From positions 186,001 through 250,000 of the forward strand of contig NZ_JABSPA010000005.1 in NCBI RefSeq assembly GCF_013214175.1: 64,000 nt of DNA. Reading direction: 5' to 3'. The notes below the pieces were generated by a model that did not search any database, was not told the DNA's origin, and worked only from the letters and a program-made list of their open reading frames with translations. The translations under genes and the position numbers were made by a program. The stretch is from Colwellia sp. GTDB lineage: Bacteria; Pseudomonadota; Gammaproteobacteria; Enterobacterales; Alteromonadaceae. This document shows, piece after piece, positions 19,269 through 29,221 of the stretch (within the stretch, counting starts at the first letter, position 1; each line of letters starts with the position of its first letter).

Positions 19269-19367
19269 TTTATTCTCATTATTATAAATCAACTACTGCC
19301 TCTAAATTACCACAGGTGCACCAGCACAGGAATATTAAAACGTACTTTTTTTAACAGAAAAGCACAA

Positions 19368-19389
19368 AAAAGGGGCTAAAGCCCCTTTT
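19368..19389 (-). terminator. Intrinsic terminator of the SapC-like gene
   Basis: Stem aaaaggggc/gccccttt(t) with a four-base loop. On the minus strand it is followed by a T-run (A-run 19366-19371). Confidence 0.9.
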
Positions 19390-19425
19390 ATTTAATAATA
19401 AACCAACAAGCGATTTACAATTTAA

Positions 19426-20202
19426 TTAACTTTCAGCGGTCTCAGCAACGGCTTCTTTCGCTAATGGCGCAATTTGAATACCAGCAATTTGGTTCTTACC
19501 GGTTAGATTACGAAGTTGCACTAAGCGATTCATTTGTGCAAGTGAACCTAACATGGCATAGATAGGTACAAATAAACCACGTTTATGGAAGTCTAAAACT
19601 TTATCATCAGCTAGTGCTTTTATTTTATCTTCATTAACAGTGAAAAGACCGGTAAGTTTTTTCTTCTCACCTGTACTTAAGTCAATTTTTAACTCAAGTT
19701 CTTGTAGTAAATCGTTCTCTTCTAGCTCTTTAATGAAGTTCTCTGTCATTTTTTCATTTTCATATAAACGACCAAGAGAGTTTTGCACATTAGTTAATAA
19801 TTCTGACTCTTTACCTTCAGCTTCAAATAAGGATAAATCTTTATCTTCACCAACAAATTCACTATCGACATCAACACAAGCTGTTAAGGTATTTTCTTTG
19901 TCTGGATCTAGACCTAAGGCAAATGGTGCCATGCCAATACTTTGTGGAACCGATAATGCTGACCATTTTTCATCTTGGTAAAATAAATTTTCACCCGACT
20001 CCATACCCAGCATAGCAACACTGCGGTAACGTGGTGAACCTGGATTTTTTACCAATACAATAGGGAAGCTTGCAGAAGATTGTGCATATTCAGCAGCAGT
20101 GATAGTGACGATATGCTGATTAGCAACATGTGCTAAGTTTCGTTTTTGTGAAACTTTAAGGTTTTGATGTTTATCTTTTTTAATTGCTACAAAATTAGCC
20201 AT
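19426..20202 (-). CDS. SapC-family protein
   Basis: A 258-residue cytoplasmic-looking protein with the SapC-family hallmarks HIVTITAAEYAQSSASFPIV, a GxPRYRSVAMLGMESGENLF block, and the C-terminal GLFVPIYAMLGSLAQMNRLV. SapC in Campylobacter is linked to S-layer handling; in other proteobacteria the role is unknown and no S-layer gene is nearby. It has its own terminator. Confidence 0.88.
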   Translation of the reverse strand: MANFVAIKKDKHQNLKVSQKRNLAHVANQHIVTITAAEYAQSSASFPIVLVKNPGSPRYRSVAMLGMESGENLFYQDEKWSALSVPQSIGMAPFALGLDPDKENTLTACVDVDSEFVGEDKDLSLFEAEGKESELLTNVQNSLGRLYENEKMTENFIKELEENDLLQELELKIDLSTGEKKKLTGLFTVNEDKIKALADDKVLDFHKRGLFVPIYAMLGSLAQMNRLVQLRNLTGKNQIAGIQIAPLAKEAVAETAES

Positions 20203-20348
20203 GATTTTATCTCTTGTAAATGCTTCTACTGAGCATGTTTTTATATATTGTAATTGTATTGCTATAACTAGAATGTAATTACTGCGTTGTTATAAGTTAT
20301 GGAGACACTTATTTGGCTTTCAATGCTAAACTTAATATTATTTTCTAA

Positions 20349-20672
20349 ATGACTTTAAATAACAGAATTATGCTCAGTAAAACATTGGCTTTTTTCATTT
20401 TGCTATTACTCACTACCAGCGCATTAGCCATGCCTAAAATAGCGGTAAAGCATCAACGTAATATCAAAGGTTTTGCCGAGATACAAGTCAGCAATGCCAC
20501 TATGGAGAACTTAATTTGCCATGTCGCCATTGATGGCCACAAGATACTATTTCGCCTTAAAGCCATAGAAGCCTCTAGATGGTTTACCGCTACGGATGTA
20601 CGCTTTAACCACACCCACTTTAGTGTTTGGTGTGATTATTTAAAATTACACCCTAAGTATCAAAAAGATTAG
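20349..20672 (+). CDS. Small secreted protein, unknown
   Basis: 107 residues with a clear signal peptide (MLSKTLAFFILLLLTTSALA, residues 8-27), leaving an 80-residue mature domain with two cysteines (in LICHV and VWCDY) that could form a disulfide. An ATG at base 20370 is an alternative start that would begin right at the signal peptide. There is no recognisable family. It is divergent from the SapC-like gene. Confidence 0.6.
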   Translation: MTLNNRIMLSKTLAFFILLLLTTSALAMPKIAVKHQRNIKGFAEIQVSNATMENLICHVAIDGHKILFRLKAIEASRWFTATDVRFNHTHFSVWCDYLKLHPKYQKD

Positions 20673-21213
20673 CCATCCTGCTTAAATAACTAAATTTCGT
20701 CCAATACAAATGCCTCCCCATAGGCAACCGCCTTTCAGTAGGTCGAAACAATTAAGTAACGAGCTAAAAAGTATTCACATCCTTATGAGAGACTAATCAG
20801 CTCATTTAACCTGCTGGCTTTGCTGCTAATTAGAAGACAGATGGCTTACTAGAAGCTAATCTGTGCACCCAAGTAGTACCTATTTTGTAACTACCGACAA
20901 CACCGATTGATAACCAAGATAATTCAGCAGAGCTGATAATTTGTGCTGTTAACTCACAATGACCTCAGCGATAATACTGATTATTTATCAACCAAAACCA
21001 GTGTTGAAAATTGCGAGTAAATAAACAAGATAGAGTAAATCGTTTATCACTCTATTTTGTCTAGCCAATATCATTTATCAGTCTTTTTTGCCTATTTAGC
21101 TGATGTAGAGCAGGATAAAAAGATTATTTATGTCGATAAATTAGGTATTATGTAGACAGAAAACTCGTCATGAATAATAAAAAACAAGTAAAAACTCTGA
21201 TGAAATTGGCAAG
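20673..21213. other. Intergenic region before LysR regulator, with a hairpin
   Basis: 541 bases with no gene. A stem-loop at 21027-21058 (aagatagag arm pairing with ctctatttt, inner taaa/ttta) sits about 155 bases upstream of the regulator start and ends in a T-run, so it may terminate rightward transcripts. The rest is featureless to me. Confidence 0.5.
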
Positions 21214-22110
21214 ATGAATATAGAAACTAAATGGCTTAAAGATTTTATGGTATTAGCGCAAACCCGTAACTTTTCAAAAGCAGCGGAAATAAGGCATGTC
21301 AGTCAGCCTGCCTTTAGCCGCAGAATTAAAGCGCTGGAAAGTAAACTGAACTGCAAAGTGGTAAATCGCTTATACCAACCACTGCAATTAACCTTATCGG
21401 GTGAGATATTTTTAAAACGCGCCGAGAAAATACTCGCTGAACTCGATTTACTCAGTGAAGAACTACAACAGCAAACCTTACGTACACCCTTGATATTTTC
21501 AGCAACACATACGCTATCAATCGGCGTTTTCCCCTCTATCGTTGAACACATCAATAAACTGCCATTTACTGTTGATACCCAACTCAAAATTGCTGATGCC
21601 GACGATTGTGCTAACTTACTCAAACATAACCATTGTGACTATTTATTAGCCTTCAGTGATCCCTTACTTGATGATTTCCACCATGATTCTATTTTATTAG
21701 CTAAGGTGAAGTTATTACCTGTTTGTCAGGCAAACGAGCAAGGCGACCCCGTTTATCAATTATCTCAGCCGAAAAGCAGCGTTCCTTATTTAGCCTACCA
21801 AGAAAATATTTACCTCGACCGTGTTGTCAGTAAACTAATTAAAGATAAAGGCCAGCAAGTTAATTTTAATAAAATGCTGATGTCTCCCATGGCAGATAGC
21901 TTAAAAATGATGACGTTAAAAGGCTTAGGTATTGCTTGGATCCCTGAATTTAGCTTAGCGACCGAATTAGCCAGCCAAAAATTGGTGATTGCCGGTGATG
22001 AACAATGGCAACCGGAATTATCATTACGGCTTTACCGCGCTAAAAAAATGCATAACAAACATTCTTTTCAAGATAAAATCTGGCAACATTTTCATAAGAT
22101 AAACCTATAA
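21214..22110 (+). CDS. LysR-family transcriptional regulator, HypT-like
   Basis: A 298-residue regulator whose N-terminal winged helix reads NIETKWLKDFMVLAQTRNFS then HVSQPAFSRRIKALE. This is very close to the start of E. coli HypT/YjiE. A ligand-binding domain follows (about 90-298). HypT responds to hypochlorous acid through methionine oxidation; whether this protein does is unknown. Here it precedes aspA by 127 bases on the same strand, which suggests it may control aspartate ammonia-lyase. Confidence 0.9.
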   Translation: MNIETKWLKDFMVLAQTRNFSKAAEIRHVSQPAFSRRIKALESKLNCKVVNRLYQPLQLTLSGEIFLKRAEKILAELDLLSEELQQQTLRTPLIFSATHTLSIGVFPSIVEHINKLPFTVDTQLKIADADDCANLLKHNHCDYLLAFSDPLLDDFHHDSILLAKVKLLPVCQANEQGDPVYQLSQPKSSVPYLAYQENIYLDRVVSKLIKDKGQQVNFNKMLMSPMADSLKMMTLKGLGIAWIPEFSLATELASQKLVIAGDEQWQPELSLRLYRAKKMHNKHSFQDKIWQHFHKINL

Positions 22111-22237
22111 ATCACTATAAACATGTGGCTAGATCGACACTATGCACAACTTGCATAACTAGTCATTCAAATAGGCATTGGTAATAACCCTTAGCAATTA
22201 TTACCTTAGCGCCACTACCCATCGACCCGTAATAACA

Positions 22238-23668
22238 ATGTCAGCTAGCATCACCTCACTCAAAGAAAACAGCACTTATCGCATAGAAAAAGACTTACTC
22301 GGTACCATGGAAATTCCCCAAGAATGCTACCATGGCATTCAAACCCAGCGCGCAGTAAATAACTTTAAGCTATCGGGAAAAAAGTTAACTGACTACCCTG
22401 AACTGATTAATGCTTTGGCGTATGTAAAGTCAGCTTGTGCTACGGCTAACTTACAACAAAAATCCTTAGATGAAGTCAAAGCCAATACCATTATTAAAGC
22501 GGCTGAATATGTTCAAACGGGGCGATTTAATAACAGCTTTGCTATCGATATGATCCAAGGTGGCGCGGGTACTTCAAGTAATATGAATATTAATGAAGTA
22601 CTGGCAAATATTAGTTTAGAATTATTGGGTCATGAGAAAGGCCAATATCACTATTTACAGCCGAATACCGATGTAAATATGTCGCAATCAACCAACGATG
22701 TTTACCCAAGTTCAGTACGTTTAGCGGTATTACTTAATCAAGAGTCGTTACTGACTGCCGTTGAGCAGCTAGTAGCAAGCTTTACTCATAAGTCGAAAGA
22801 GTTTTCAGGTATTTTAAAATTAGCCCGAACTCAACTGCAAGACGCTGTACCTATGACTCTGGGTCAAGAATTTAAAAGCTTTGCTTCCACCTTAAGGGAA
22901 GACATCAAGCTAATAAGAAACATGGGTAAATTACTAACCGAGATTAACCTAGGTGGTACCGCTGTTGGTACCGGTATTAATACCCAAAGAGGTTATGGCA
23001 CTATCGCCATTAACAAATTATCTGAGCTTACTGGTATTGAGTTTTCTGAAGCGGAAGATTTAATTGAAGCCAGCTCAGATATGGGTGCGTTTGTTATTTA
23101 TTCAGCGACGTTAAAACGTTTAGCGTTAAAGTTATCTAAAATTGCCAATGATCTTAGATTATTAAGCATGGGACCAAGAGCTGGTTTAAGTGAAATCAGT
23201 TTACCCGCACGCCAACCAGGTAGCTCGATCATGCCAGGAAAAATTAACCCGGTAATTCCTGAAGCCGTTAGCCAATGCGCTTATCAAGTAATAGGTAACG
23301 ATATGGCGATTACCATGGCAGCGGAAGCCGGCCAATTACAATTAAATGCTATGGAACCATTAATTGCGCTGAACTTGCTTGATTCACAAAACTTATTAAC
23401 CAATGCCGTTAATATGTTTAACTTTTTATGTATCGGCGGCATTGAAGCCAATGAAAAACGCTGTAAAGAATTACTCGATAATAGCTTAGGACTCGTTACC
23501 GCACTTAACCCATATTTAGGTTATGAAACATCGACTAAAATCGCCAAAGAAGCATTGAGTAGTGGCGCGTCAATCATCACCTTAATAAAAGAGCAAAATT
23601 TATTAACGGATGAACAATTGGCAGATATTTTACAAGCAGATAAAATGACTCAGCCTAGCGCAACATAG
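22238..23668 (+). CDS. aspA: Aspartate ammonia-lyase
   Basis: Converts L-aspartate to fumarate and ammonia in the cytoplasm. The start MSASITSLKENSTYRIEKDLLG gives 476 residues, the normal length; an upstream TTG would add 20 residues unlike the family. Key motifs are QGGAGTSSNMN, MSQSTNDVYP (about 148-157) and the signature GSSIMPGKIN (about 328-337), whose serine is the catalytic base. The N-terminal YRIEKDLLGTMEIP favours AspA over fumarase C. Confidence 0.93.
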   Translation: MSASITSLKENSTYRIEKDLLGTMEIPQECYHGIQTQRAVNNFKLSGKKLTDYPELINALAYVKSACATANLQQKSLDEVKANTIIKAAEYVQTGRFNNSFAIDMIQGGAGTSSNMNINEVLANISLELLGHEKGQYHYLQPNTDVNMSQSTNDVYPSSVRLAVLLNQESLLTAVEQLVASFTHKSKEFSGILKLARTQLQDAVPMTLGQEFKSFASTLREDIKLIRNMGKLLTEINLGGTAVGTGINTQRGYGTIAINKLSELTGIEFSEAEDLIEASSDMGAFVIYSATLKRLALKLSKIANDLRLLSMGPRAGLSEISLPARQPGSSIMPGKINPVIPEAVSQCAYQVIGNDMAITMAAEAGQLQLNAMEPLIALNLLDSQNLLTNAVNMFNFLCIGGIEANEKRCKELLDNSLGLVTALNPYLGYETSTKIAKEALSSGASIITLIKEQNLLTDEQLADILQADKMTQPSAT

Positions 23669-23685
23669 TCAACGTTGAAGTAACA

Positions 23686-23713
23686 GTGTAGCTAAAGAAT
23701 TTTTTAGCTACAC
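23686..23713 (+). terminator. Stem-loop after aspA, likely terminator
   Basis: A perfect 11-bp stem gtgtagctaaa/tttagctacac with a six-base loop, starting 18 bases after the stop codon. A clear T-run after the stem is missing, so it may instead be a stabilising hairpin. Confidence 0.55.
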
Positions 23714-24260
23714 GCTGCAATAACTGCTTAAATAACTGCTGTTAACTTTCTCAGTCTGCTTACTATTGCCAAGTGATTCTCAAGTATTTTTCAGTTTGAC
23801 TTATGTATCATTGAGAGAAAGATATCAATTAATTTACTGTATAGTCACTACAAGAAATTAGTATAAAAACTCTAAAAAATCATCACTAAACTTCTAATTT
23901 TATTCAGACTTTTTACATTCACCACTGCAAAAACAAACCTTTATATAACTATTAGATATATCTTATAGTTAATTATATTCCTGATGCTTTTTAAACCTAC
24001 ACTCCTTATTTAGCAACAACTGAGATAACATTAACATACCATTAACACCGGACTTAACCTCAAAAAAATACACAATTTGTAACTATTTACTGTCGTTAAC
24101 CAGCACAATTTAAATCACTGATTTTAAACAACAAAAACAGATCAAATATTGTACGGTGGATTTTTGTATGCAAATGGCGACAGATTGACCTTTGCTTTTT
24201 ATGTGTTAGCTTTAAATGGCGTAACAACTACAATGTTAAAAACATGTAAAGGAAAGTAAT
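23714..24260 (+). promoter_or_regulatory. Control region of the chitin cluster
   Basis: 547 very AT-rich bases upstream of the first chitinase. No gene is visible. A weak sigma-70-like candidate is TTGACC (24185) with TAGCTT 16 bases later. A good ribosome site AAGGAAAG lies just before the ATG. I could not identify a confident operator, although such clusters are usually induced by chitin oligosaccharides. Confidence 0.4.
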
Positions 24261-27200
24261 ATGAATAACATAATACTAATAAATAAGGCCTTCAAATTAG
24301 GGGCAATATCTGTCGCTTTACTCAGTAACTCTGTTTACGCGACCACATACAACTGCACTGATTTACCTCAATGGCAAACAGGCCAAGTATCTGTTGCCGG
24401 CCAAATGGTCCAAACTGCTGAACAAGCATTTAAATCGAACTGGTGGAACAAAACCAACCCTGTTACTCATTCAGGTCAATGGCAAGAGTGGCAGAACCTC
24501 GGTACTTGTGATGGTAGTGTCACTGAGAACATTCCGCCTACGGTAGCTATCATCTCACCTGAAAAAAATAGTTCTTTCACTAAAAATGACAGCGTTGTCT
24601 TTTCTGTAAGTGCTGCTGATGAAGATGGTAGCGTGGCAAAAGTTGAACTGTATTTAGATGATGCAAAATTAACCACATTAACCAACTTACCCTACGAGTT
24701 TACTTGGTCTGCAGCCCTAGGCAGCCATATGGTAAAAGCCATAGCTTTTGATGATAAAGGCGCACAAACAAGCACAGAAAGTAATGCATTAACCGTAACA
24801 GAAAAAGATACTCCACCAGTAAATAAACCACCCACCGCAACACTCATGGCGAGTTTACCCAGCAAAATTTTAATTGGTGATGCAATTACCTTTGAATACT
24901 CAGGCGCTGACATCGATGGGCAAATCACACAATTATCATTACTTGAAAATGGCGTGATGGTAAATACTATTAATGGCACTTCCGGCAGCTTTGTCTGGAC
25001 AGCAACAGCTTTAGGCCAGCAAGCTTTTACGGTTGAAGTAACCGATGACAAAGGTGCAACATCTTTAAGTAATGCAATTATCTTTGCGGTAGTTACTGAC
25101 GGGCAAACTGGCAATGATGCTGATGCTTGTCGACCTGAAGGTTTATACCAAACACCAGGCGTAAACACACCATATTGTACGATTTACGATCAAGATGGTC
25201 GTGAGTTGATGGGCGCAGATCACCCTCGTCGTGTTATTGGTTATTTCACCAGTTGGCGTAACGGCGCAAACGAGCAACCAAGTTATTTAGTTAATGATAT
25301 TCCTTGGGACAAAGTCACCCATATCAACTACGCTTTTGCTCATGTAGACGCTAATCATAAAGTATCAATTGGCGATCCAAATTCACCAAACAATCCTGCT
25401 ACCAATATGGAATGGCCAGGTATTTCCGGCGCAGAGCTAGATCCCAACTTGCCATACAAGGGTCACTTCAACCTACTAAATAAATATAAAAAATTACACC
25501 CTAAGGTAAAAACATTAGTTTCTGTTGGTGGCTGGGCTGAAACAGGTGGTCACTTCGATGATAACGGTCGCGTAGCAGATGGTGGTTTTTATACGTTAAC
25601 CACCAATGCTGATGGCAGTGTAAATCAAGCAGGTATTGCCGCCTTTACCGCCAGCGCAGTTGAGTTTATCGAAAAGTACGGCTTTGATGGCGTTGATATA
25701 GATTACGAATATCCATCGTCTATGGCTGACTCTGGTCATCCAGACGATTTTGTTTTTTCAAATGCTCGTCGAGCGCACCTCAATGCTTCCTATCAAGTAT
25801 TAATGAAATCACTACGTGAAAGTCTCGATATTGCTGGTGAAGCCACCGGAAAACACTACTTACTGACCATAGCTTCACCATCATCTGGTTACTTATTGCG
25901 TGGTATGGAAACCTTCCAAGCAACACAATATCTTGATTACGTAAATATCATGTCTTACGACTTGCACGGCGCATGGAATTCACATGTTGGTCACAATGCC
26001 TCTCTTTTTGATACCGGCCTAGATTCTGAGCTAGCTGCATGGAATGTTTATGGCACTAAAGAATTTGAAGGTATTGGCTATCTAAATACCGACTGGGCGG
26101 TTAAATACTTCCGCGGTGCTTTATCAGCTGGTCGTATTAATATTGGTATCCCTTATTACACTCGTGGTTTCAAAGATGTTACCGGTGGCACCAATGGTTT
26201 ATGGGGTCAAGCGGCTTTTCCTGATCAAGCGAACTGTCCAAAAGGTACTGGTCAAGGCGATAAAAATAAGTGTGGTAATGGCGCTATCGGTATCGATAAC
26301 CTTTGGCACGATACTGAAAATGATCGCGAAGTCCCTGCAGGCTCAAATCCACTGTGGCATGTTAAAAACTTAGAGAAAGGTATTGTTGGTAGTTATGCAG
26401 CCGCTTACGGCCTAGACCCAATAAATGATGCTAGTGATATGCTAACAGGTATTTATACCCGTCATTATGACAGCGCTGCCATAGCACCTTGGTTATGGAA
26501 TGATGCTAAAAAAGTCTTTATTTCTACTGAAGATGAGGAGTCTATGGCCACTAAGGTTGATTACGTTATCAACAATGGTTTAGGTGGTGTTATGTTCTGG
26601 GAACTTGCTGGTGATTTTGATTACGACGCAGCCAAAGGTGAGTATTTTATGGGCTCAACGATGACCACAATCGCCTATGATAAATTTAATCAAAGTGGTA
26701 CTCCTTATGGTATTGATAAAGGTAACAAGACTTTTGTTAAACCTGCAGAAATGGTTGATGTTAGCTTTATCGCTAAAGACTTCCCAGCGGGAGATGATAA
26801 CTACCCTATCAGCCCAACTTTTGCCTTTACTAACAACTCAACCATTGATTTTTCAGGGGCTAAAATATCATTTGATGTACCAGTATCAACGTCAGCAATA
26901 TTCAAGTCGAACTGGAATGCCACCAAGAAGCTCAAAATGACTATAGATCACAACGCCTCAAATAGCGCCGGTAATAATATTGGTGGTTTTGAAAATGATT
27001 TCCACCGTTTTTCAATCACCTTAACCAATGAATGGGGCGGCGTCACAGAGTCATTTAATCCAGGTCAAACGGTGAATGCTCAAGTGATGTATTACATGCC
27101 AATTAGTGGCCCGGTTAACTTCACTATTGAGAAAGACGGGGAAGTATTTGCCTTCAAAGCTGAATACCCAAATTTACCGGAAGCAACTTCTGGTGGCACA

Positions 27201-27425
27201 GGTGGTGGCGGTGACAACGGCGGAGGAAACGGCACAACATGTGACGGTATTGATGTTGCCACATTGTCGATTTATCCAGAGTTCCCTCAAAAAGATTGGC
27301 AAGGTAACTCTAGCCATGCCAATCAAGACGATATGGTTGTCCACAACGATACAGTTTTCAAAGCAAAGTGGTGGACTAACTCTCAGCCTGGCGGGAGCGA
27401 CTGGGACAATGTCTGTAATTTATAG
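24261..27425 (+). CDS. Multi-domain secreted GH18 chitinase
   Basis: Hydrolyses beta-1,4 bonds of chitin outside the cell. The 1054 residues run: signal peptide (1-27); CBM5/12-like chitin-binding module (about 28-91, with AFKSNWWNKTNPV); two Ig-like beta domains (about 92-183 and 187-278); GH18 catalytic domain (about 325-800) with SVGGWAETGGHF and DGVDIDYEYP, catalytic Glu483; a beta domain (about 825-985) that may be the chitinase C-type module; a Gly-rich linker; and a second CBM5/12 (about 990-1054, with VFKAKWWTNSQPG). Having binding modules at both ends is notable. It leads a three-gene rightward chitin cluster. Confidence 0.95.
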   Translation: MNNIILINKAFKLGAISVALLSNSVYATTYNCTDLPQWQTGQVSVAGQMVQTAEQAFKSNWWNKTNPVTHSGQWQEWQNLGTCDGSVTENIPPTVAIISPEKNSSFTKNDSVVFSVSAADEDGSVAKVELYLDDAKLTTLTNLPYEFTWSAALGSHMVKAIAFDDKGAQTSTESNALTVTEKDTPPVNKPPTATLMASLPSKILIGDAITFEYSGADIDGQITQLSLLENGVMVNTINGTSGSFVWTATALGQQAFTVEVTDDKGATSLSNAIIFAVVTDGQTGNDADACRPEGLYQTPGVNTPYCTIYDQDGRELMGADHPRRVIGYFTSWRNGANEQPSYLVNDIPWDKVTHINYAFAHVDANHKVSIGDPNSPNNPATNMEWPGISGAELDPNLPYKGHFNLLNKYKKLHPKVKTLVSVGGWAETGGHFDDNGRVADGGFYTLTTNADGSVNQAGIAAFTASAVEFIEKYGFDGVDIDYEYPSSMADSGHPDDFVFSNARRAHLNASYQVLMKSLRESLDIAGEATGKHYLLTIASPSSGYLLRGMETFQATQYLDYVNIMSYDLHGAWNSHVGHNASLFDTGLDSELAAWNVYGTKEFEGIGYLNTDWAVKYFRGALSAGRINIGIPYYTRGFKDVTGGTNGLWGQAAFPDQANCPKGTGQGDKNKCGNGAIGIDNLWHDTENDREVPAGSNPLWHVKNLEKGIVGSYAAAYGLDPINDASDMLTGIYTRHYDSAAIAPWLWNDAKKVFISTEDEESMATKVDYVINNGLGGVMFWELAGDFDYDAAKGEYFMGSTMTTIAYDKFNQSGTPYGIDKGNKTFVKPAEMVDVSFIAKDFPAGDDNYPISPTFAFTNNSTIDFSGAKISFDVPVSTSAIFKSNWNATKKLKMTIDHNASNSAGNNIGGFENDFHRFSITLTNEWGGVTESFNPGQTVNAQVMYYMPISGPVNFTIEKDGEVFAFKAEYPNLPEATSGGTGGGGDNGGGNGTTCDGIDVATLSIYPEFPQKDWQGNSSHANQDDMVVHNDTVFKAKWWTNSQPGGSDWDNVCNL

Positions 27426-27498
27426 TCCGTTATAAACGAAACCGTTAATTCAAAGAATTTAACAAGCTAACTTAGCAAATCAATTTAACAAAATAAGC

Positions 27499-27526
27499 AG
27501 CGATAAATACTTAAGTATTTATCGCT
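27499..27526. promoter_or_regulatory. Perfect 28-bp palindrome at the LPMO ribosome-binding site
   Basis: The half-site agcgataaatactt is followed directly by its exact reverse complement. It ends one base before the AGGAG ribosome-binding sequence (27527-27531) and 11 bases before the ATG. As RNA it would fold into a hairpin (11 bp with a cttaag loop) touching the ribosome site. As DNA it could bind a dimeric regulator. Confidence 0.85.
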
Positions 27527-27537
27527 AGGAGAAAGCT

Positions 27538-29130
27538 ATGTCTAAAAATCATCTAAAAGTTACCTCAATCGCTATGGGTTTAGCACTAACCAGTGTTTTA
27601 TCTACCATCAGTACACAAGTTTCTGCCCACGGCTATATGTTCAGCCCAATGGCCCGCCAAGCATTTTGTGAATTACAGCAAGGTTATTGGTGGCCAGAAG
27701 ATGGGTCAAATATTCCAAACGCCGCATGTCGTGCAGCATACTTAAGTTCTGGTTATTTTCAATTTGTGCAACTGCATGAATTTGCGGTAAATACCCGCGA
27801 CTTTACTAATTTAGTTGCAGTAAAAGCCAATATACCCGACGGTACTTTGTGTGCAGGTGGTGATGATAAGAAAAAAGGTATGAACCTGCCCTCACCTCAT
27901 TGGCAACGCAGCGATGTAGTCCCTAATGCTAATGGTGACATCAACATAAAATTTCTAGCAACCACGCCTCATAATCCGAGTTTCTGGCAATTTTATTTAA
28001 GTAACCCTAGTTATGATGGCAACACCATGCCATTGACTTGGTCAGATATCACCTTGGTGCAGTCACACGCAAATATCGATTTTATCAAAGATGCCGATGA
28101 CAGACGTTTTTATCAGATGGAAGTCAACATACCTGCCGATAGAGTTGGTGACGCTATTTTATATAGCCGTTGGCAGCGTGATGACGTGGCAGGAGAAGGG
28201 TTTTATAACTGTAGTGATATTTCCATAGTACGAGATAACGTTCAGCCTGACACCTGGTTTGACGCTGGCTTCTTCCTAAAACAGGGGCAAACAGCAAACG
28301 TTGGAGAAACTGTTAGTTTGCGGTTATTCGATGCTACAGGCCAGGAGTTAATAAACCAACAGCTCGCGATAACTGAATTAAATCAAGCAACTTGGCCAAG
28401 TGATTTTGCGCAATCGTTAAATATGGATTACAGCCACTTACTCAATATTGGCGTAGAAAATCCCCAGGGTGATATCGCTTTTGATTCAACAAACCTACTC
28501 AGTAATGTCACCTATGTCGCCGATAAAGAGCATACCTTTGTGCTTTCTGTCCAAGCAGTACCAGTAAATACTGCGCCGATAGTCCATGACATCGACAATA
28601 TTGTTATCACCGAATCTGCTACTGAATCTATTCATGTGCATGCCTTTGATGATGAGCAAACTAATTTATCCTTTATTTGGCAAGTACCCAATGAGATCTC
28701 TTACACAGGAGATGATGCCAATATCACGATTACCGCTCCTATGGTTGAAACCGATACTGACTACAACCTTAGTGTTGCTGTGTCAGACGGTATGTTAACT
28801 ACCAGCAAGCACTTTACTGTCACGGTGAAAAACAGTGTGGTAGACCCTACAGCGCCATTATGGAGTAGCACTACAGCTTATTCGGCTAACGATAAAGTTA
28901 GCTATGAAAACAAGGTTTATTCAGCCAAATGGTGGAACAAAAACCAAGCGCCGGATAACAGTAATGCTTGGCAACTCGAATCCCCTAACGATGGCGGCAC
29001 GGCAATTTGGCATGCTCAGAATGAGTATTCACAAGGCGCTGTAGTAAGTTACCAACAAGTTAATTATCAAGCTAAATGGTGGACTAAAGGTGAACAACCT
29101 GATGTCAGTAATGTTTGGAAAAAACTGTAA
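27538..29130 (+). CDS. AA10 lytic polysaccharide monooxygenase, GbpA-like, chitin-binding
   Basis: A copper enzyme that oxidatively cleaves crystalline chitin and boosts chitinases. The 530 residues run: signal peptide 1-30; the mature protein starting with His31 in HGYMFSPMARQ, which with His145 (TTPHNPSFWQFY) forms the copper brace; the AA10 domain to about 225; a GbpA second-domain-like region (about 235-345, DTWFDAGFFLKQGQ); an Ig-like domain (about 350-440); and two CBM5/12 modules (about 445-485 and 490-530) with SAKWWNKNQAPD and QAKWWTKGEQPD. GbpA of Vibrio also mediates attachment to chitin. It lies 112 bases after the first chitinase and may be co-transcribed. Confidence 0.95.
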   Translation: MSKNHLKVTSIAMGLALTSVLSTISTQVSAHGYMFSPMARQAFCELQQGYWWPEDGSNIPNAACRAAYLSSGYFQFVQLHEFAVNTRDFTNLVAVKANIPDGTLCAGGDDKKKGMNLPSPHWQRSDVVPNANGDINIKFLATTPHNPSFWQFYLSNPSYDGNTMPLTWSDITLVQSHANIDFIKDADDRRFYQMEVNIPADRVGDAILYSRWQRDDVAGEGFYNCSDISIVRDNVQPDTWFDAGFFLKQGQTANVGETVSLRLFDATGQELINQQLAITELNQATWPSDFAQSLNMDYSHLLNIGVENPQGDIAFDSTNLLSNVTYVADKEHTFVLSVQAVPVNTAPIVHDIDNIVITESATESIHVHAFDDEQTNLSFIWQVPNEISYTGDDANITITAPMVETDTDYNLSVAVSDGMLTTSKHFTVTVKNSVVDPTAPLWSSTTAYSANDKVSYENKVYSAKWWNKNQAPDNSNAWQLESPNDGGTAIWHAQNEYSQGAVVSYQQVNYQAKWWTKGEQPDVSNVWKKL

Positions 29131-29221
29131 AGCTTTAAGAAAACCAACAATAAGAATACCCACACAACAATGCTGAACATGCCATTGGCATCAAACAGCA
29201 ATATTATAATAAGAGGACATT

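Noticed and set aside
22178..22237. Upstream TTG start for aspA
   Set aside because: The added 20 residues do not resemble the aspartase N-terminus; the ATG at 22238 gives the normal length.
29172..29199. Short inverted repeat before chiA (GCTG...CAGC with ATGCCA/TGGCAT)
   Set aside because: The centre leaves only one base for a loop, so the usable stem is four pairs; probably chance.
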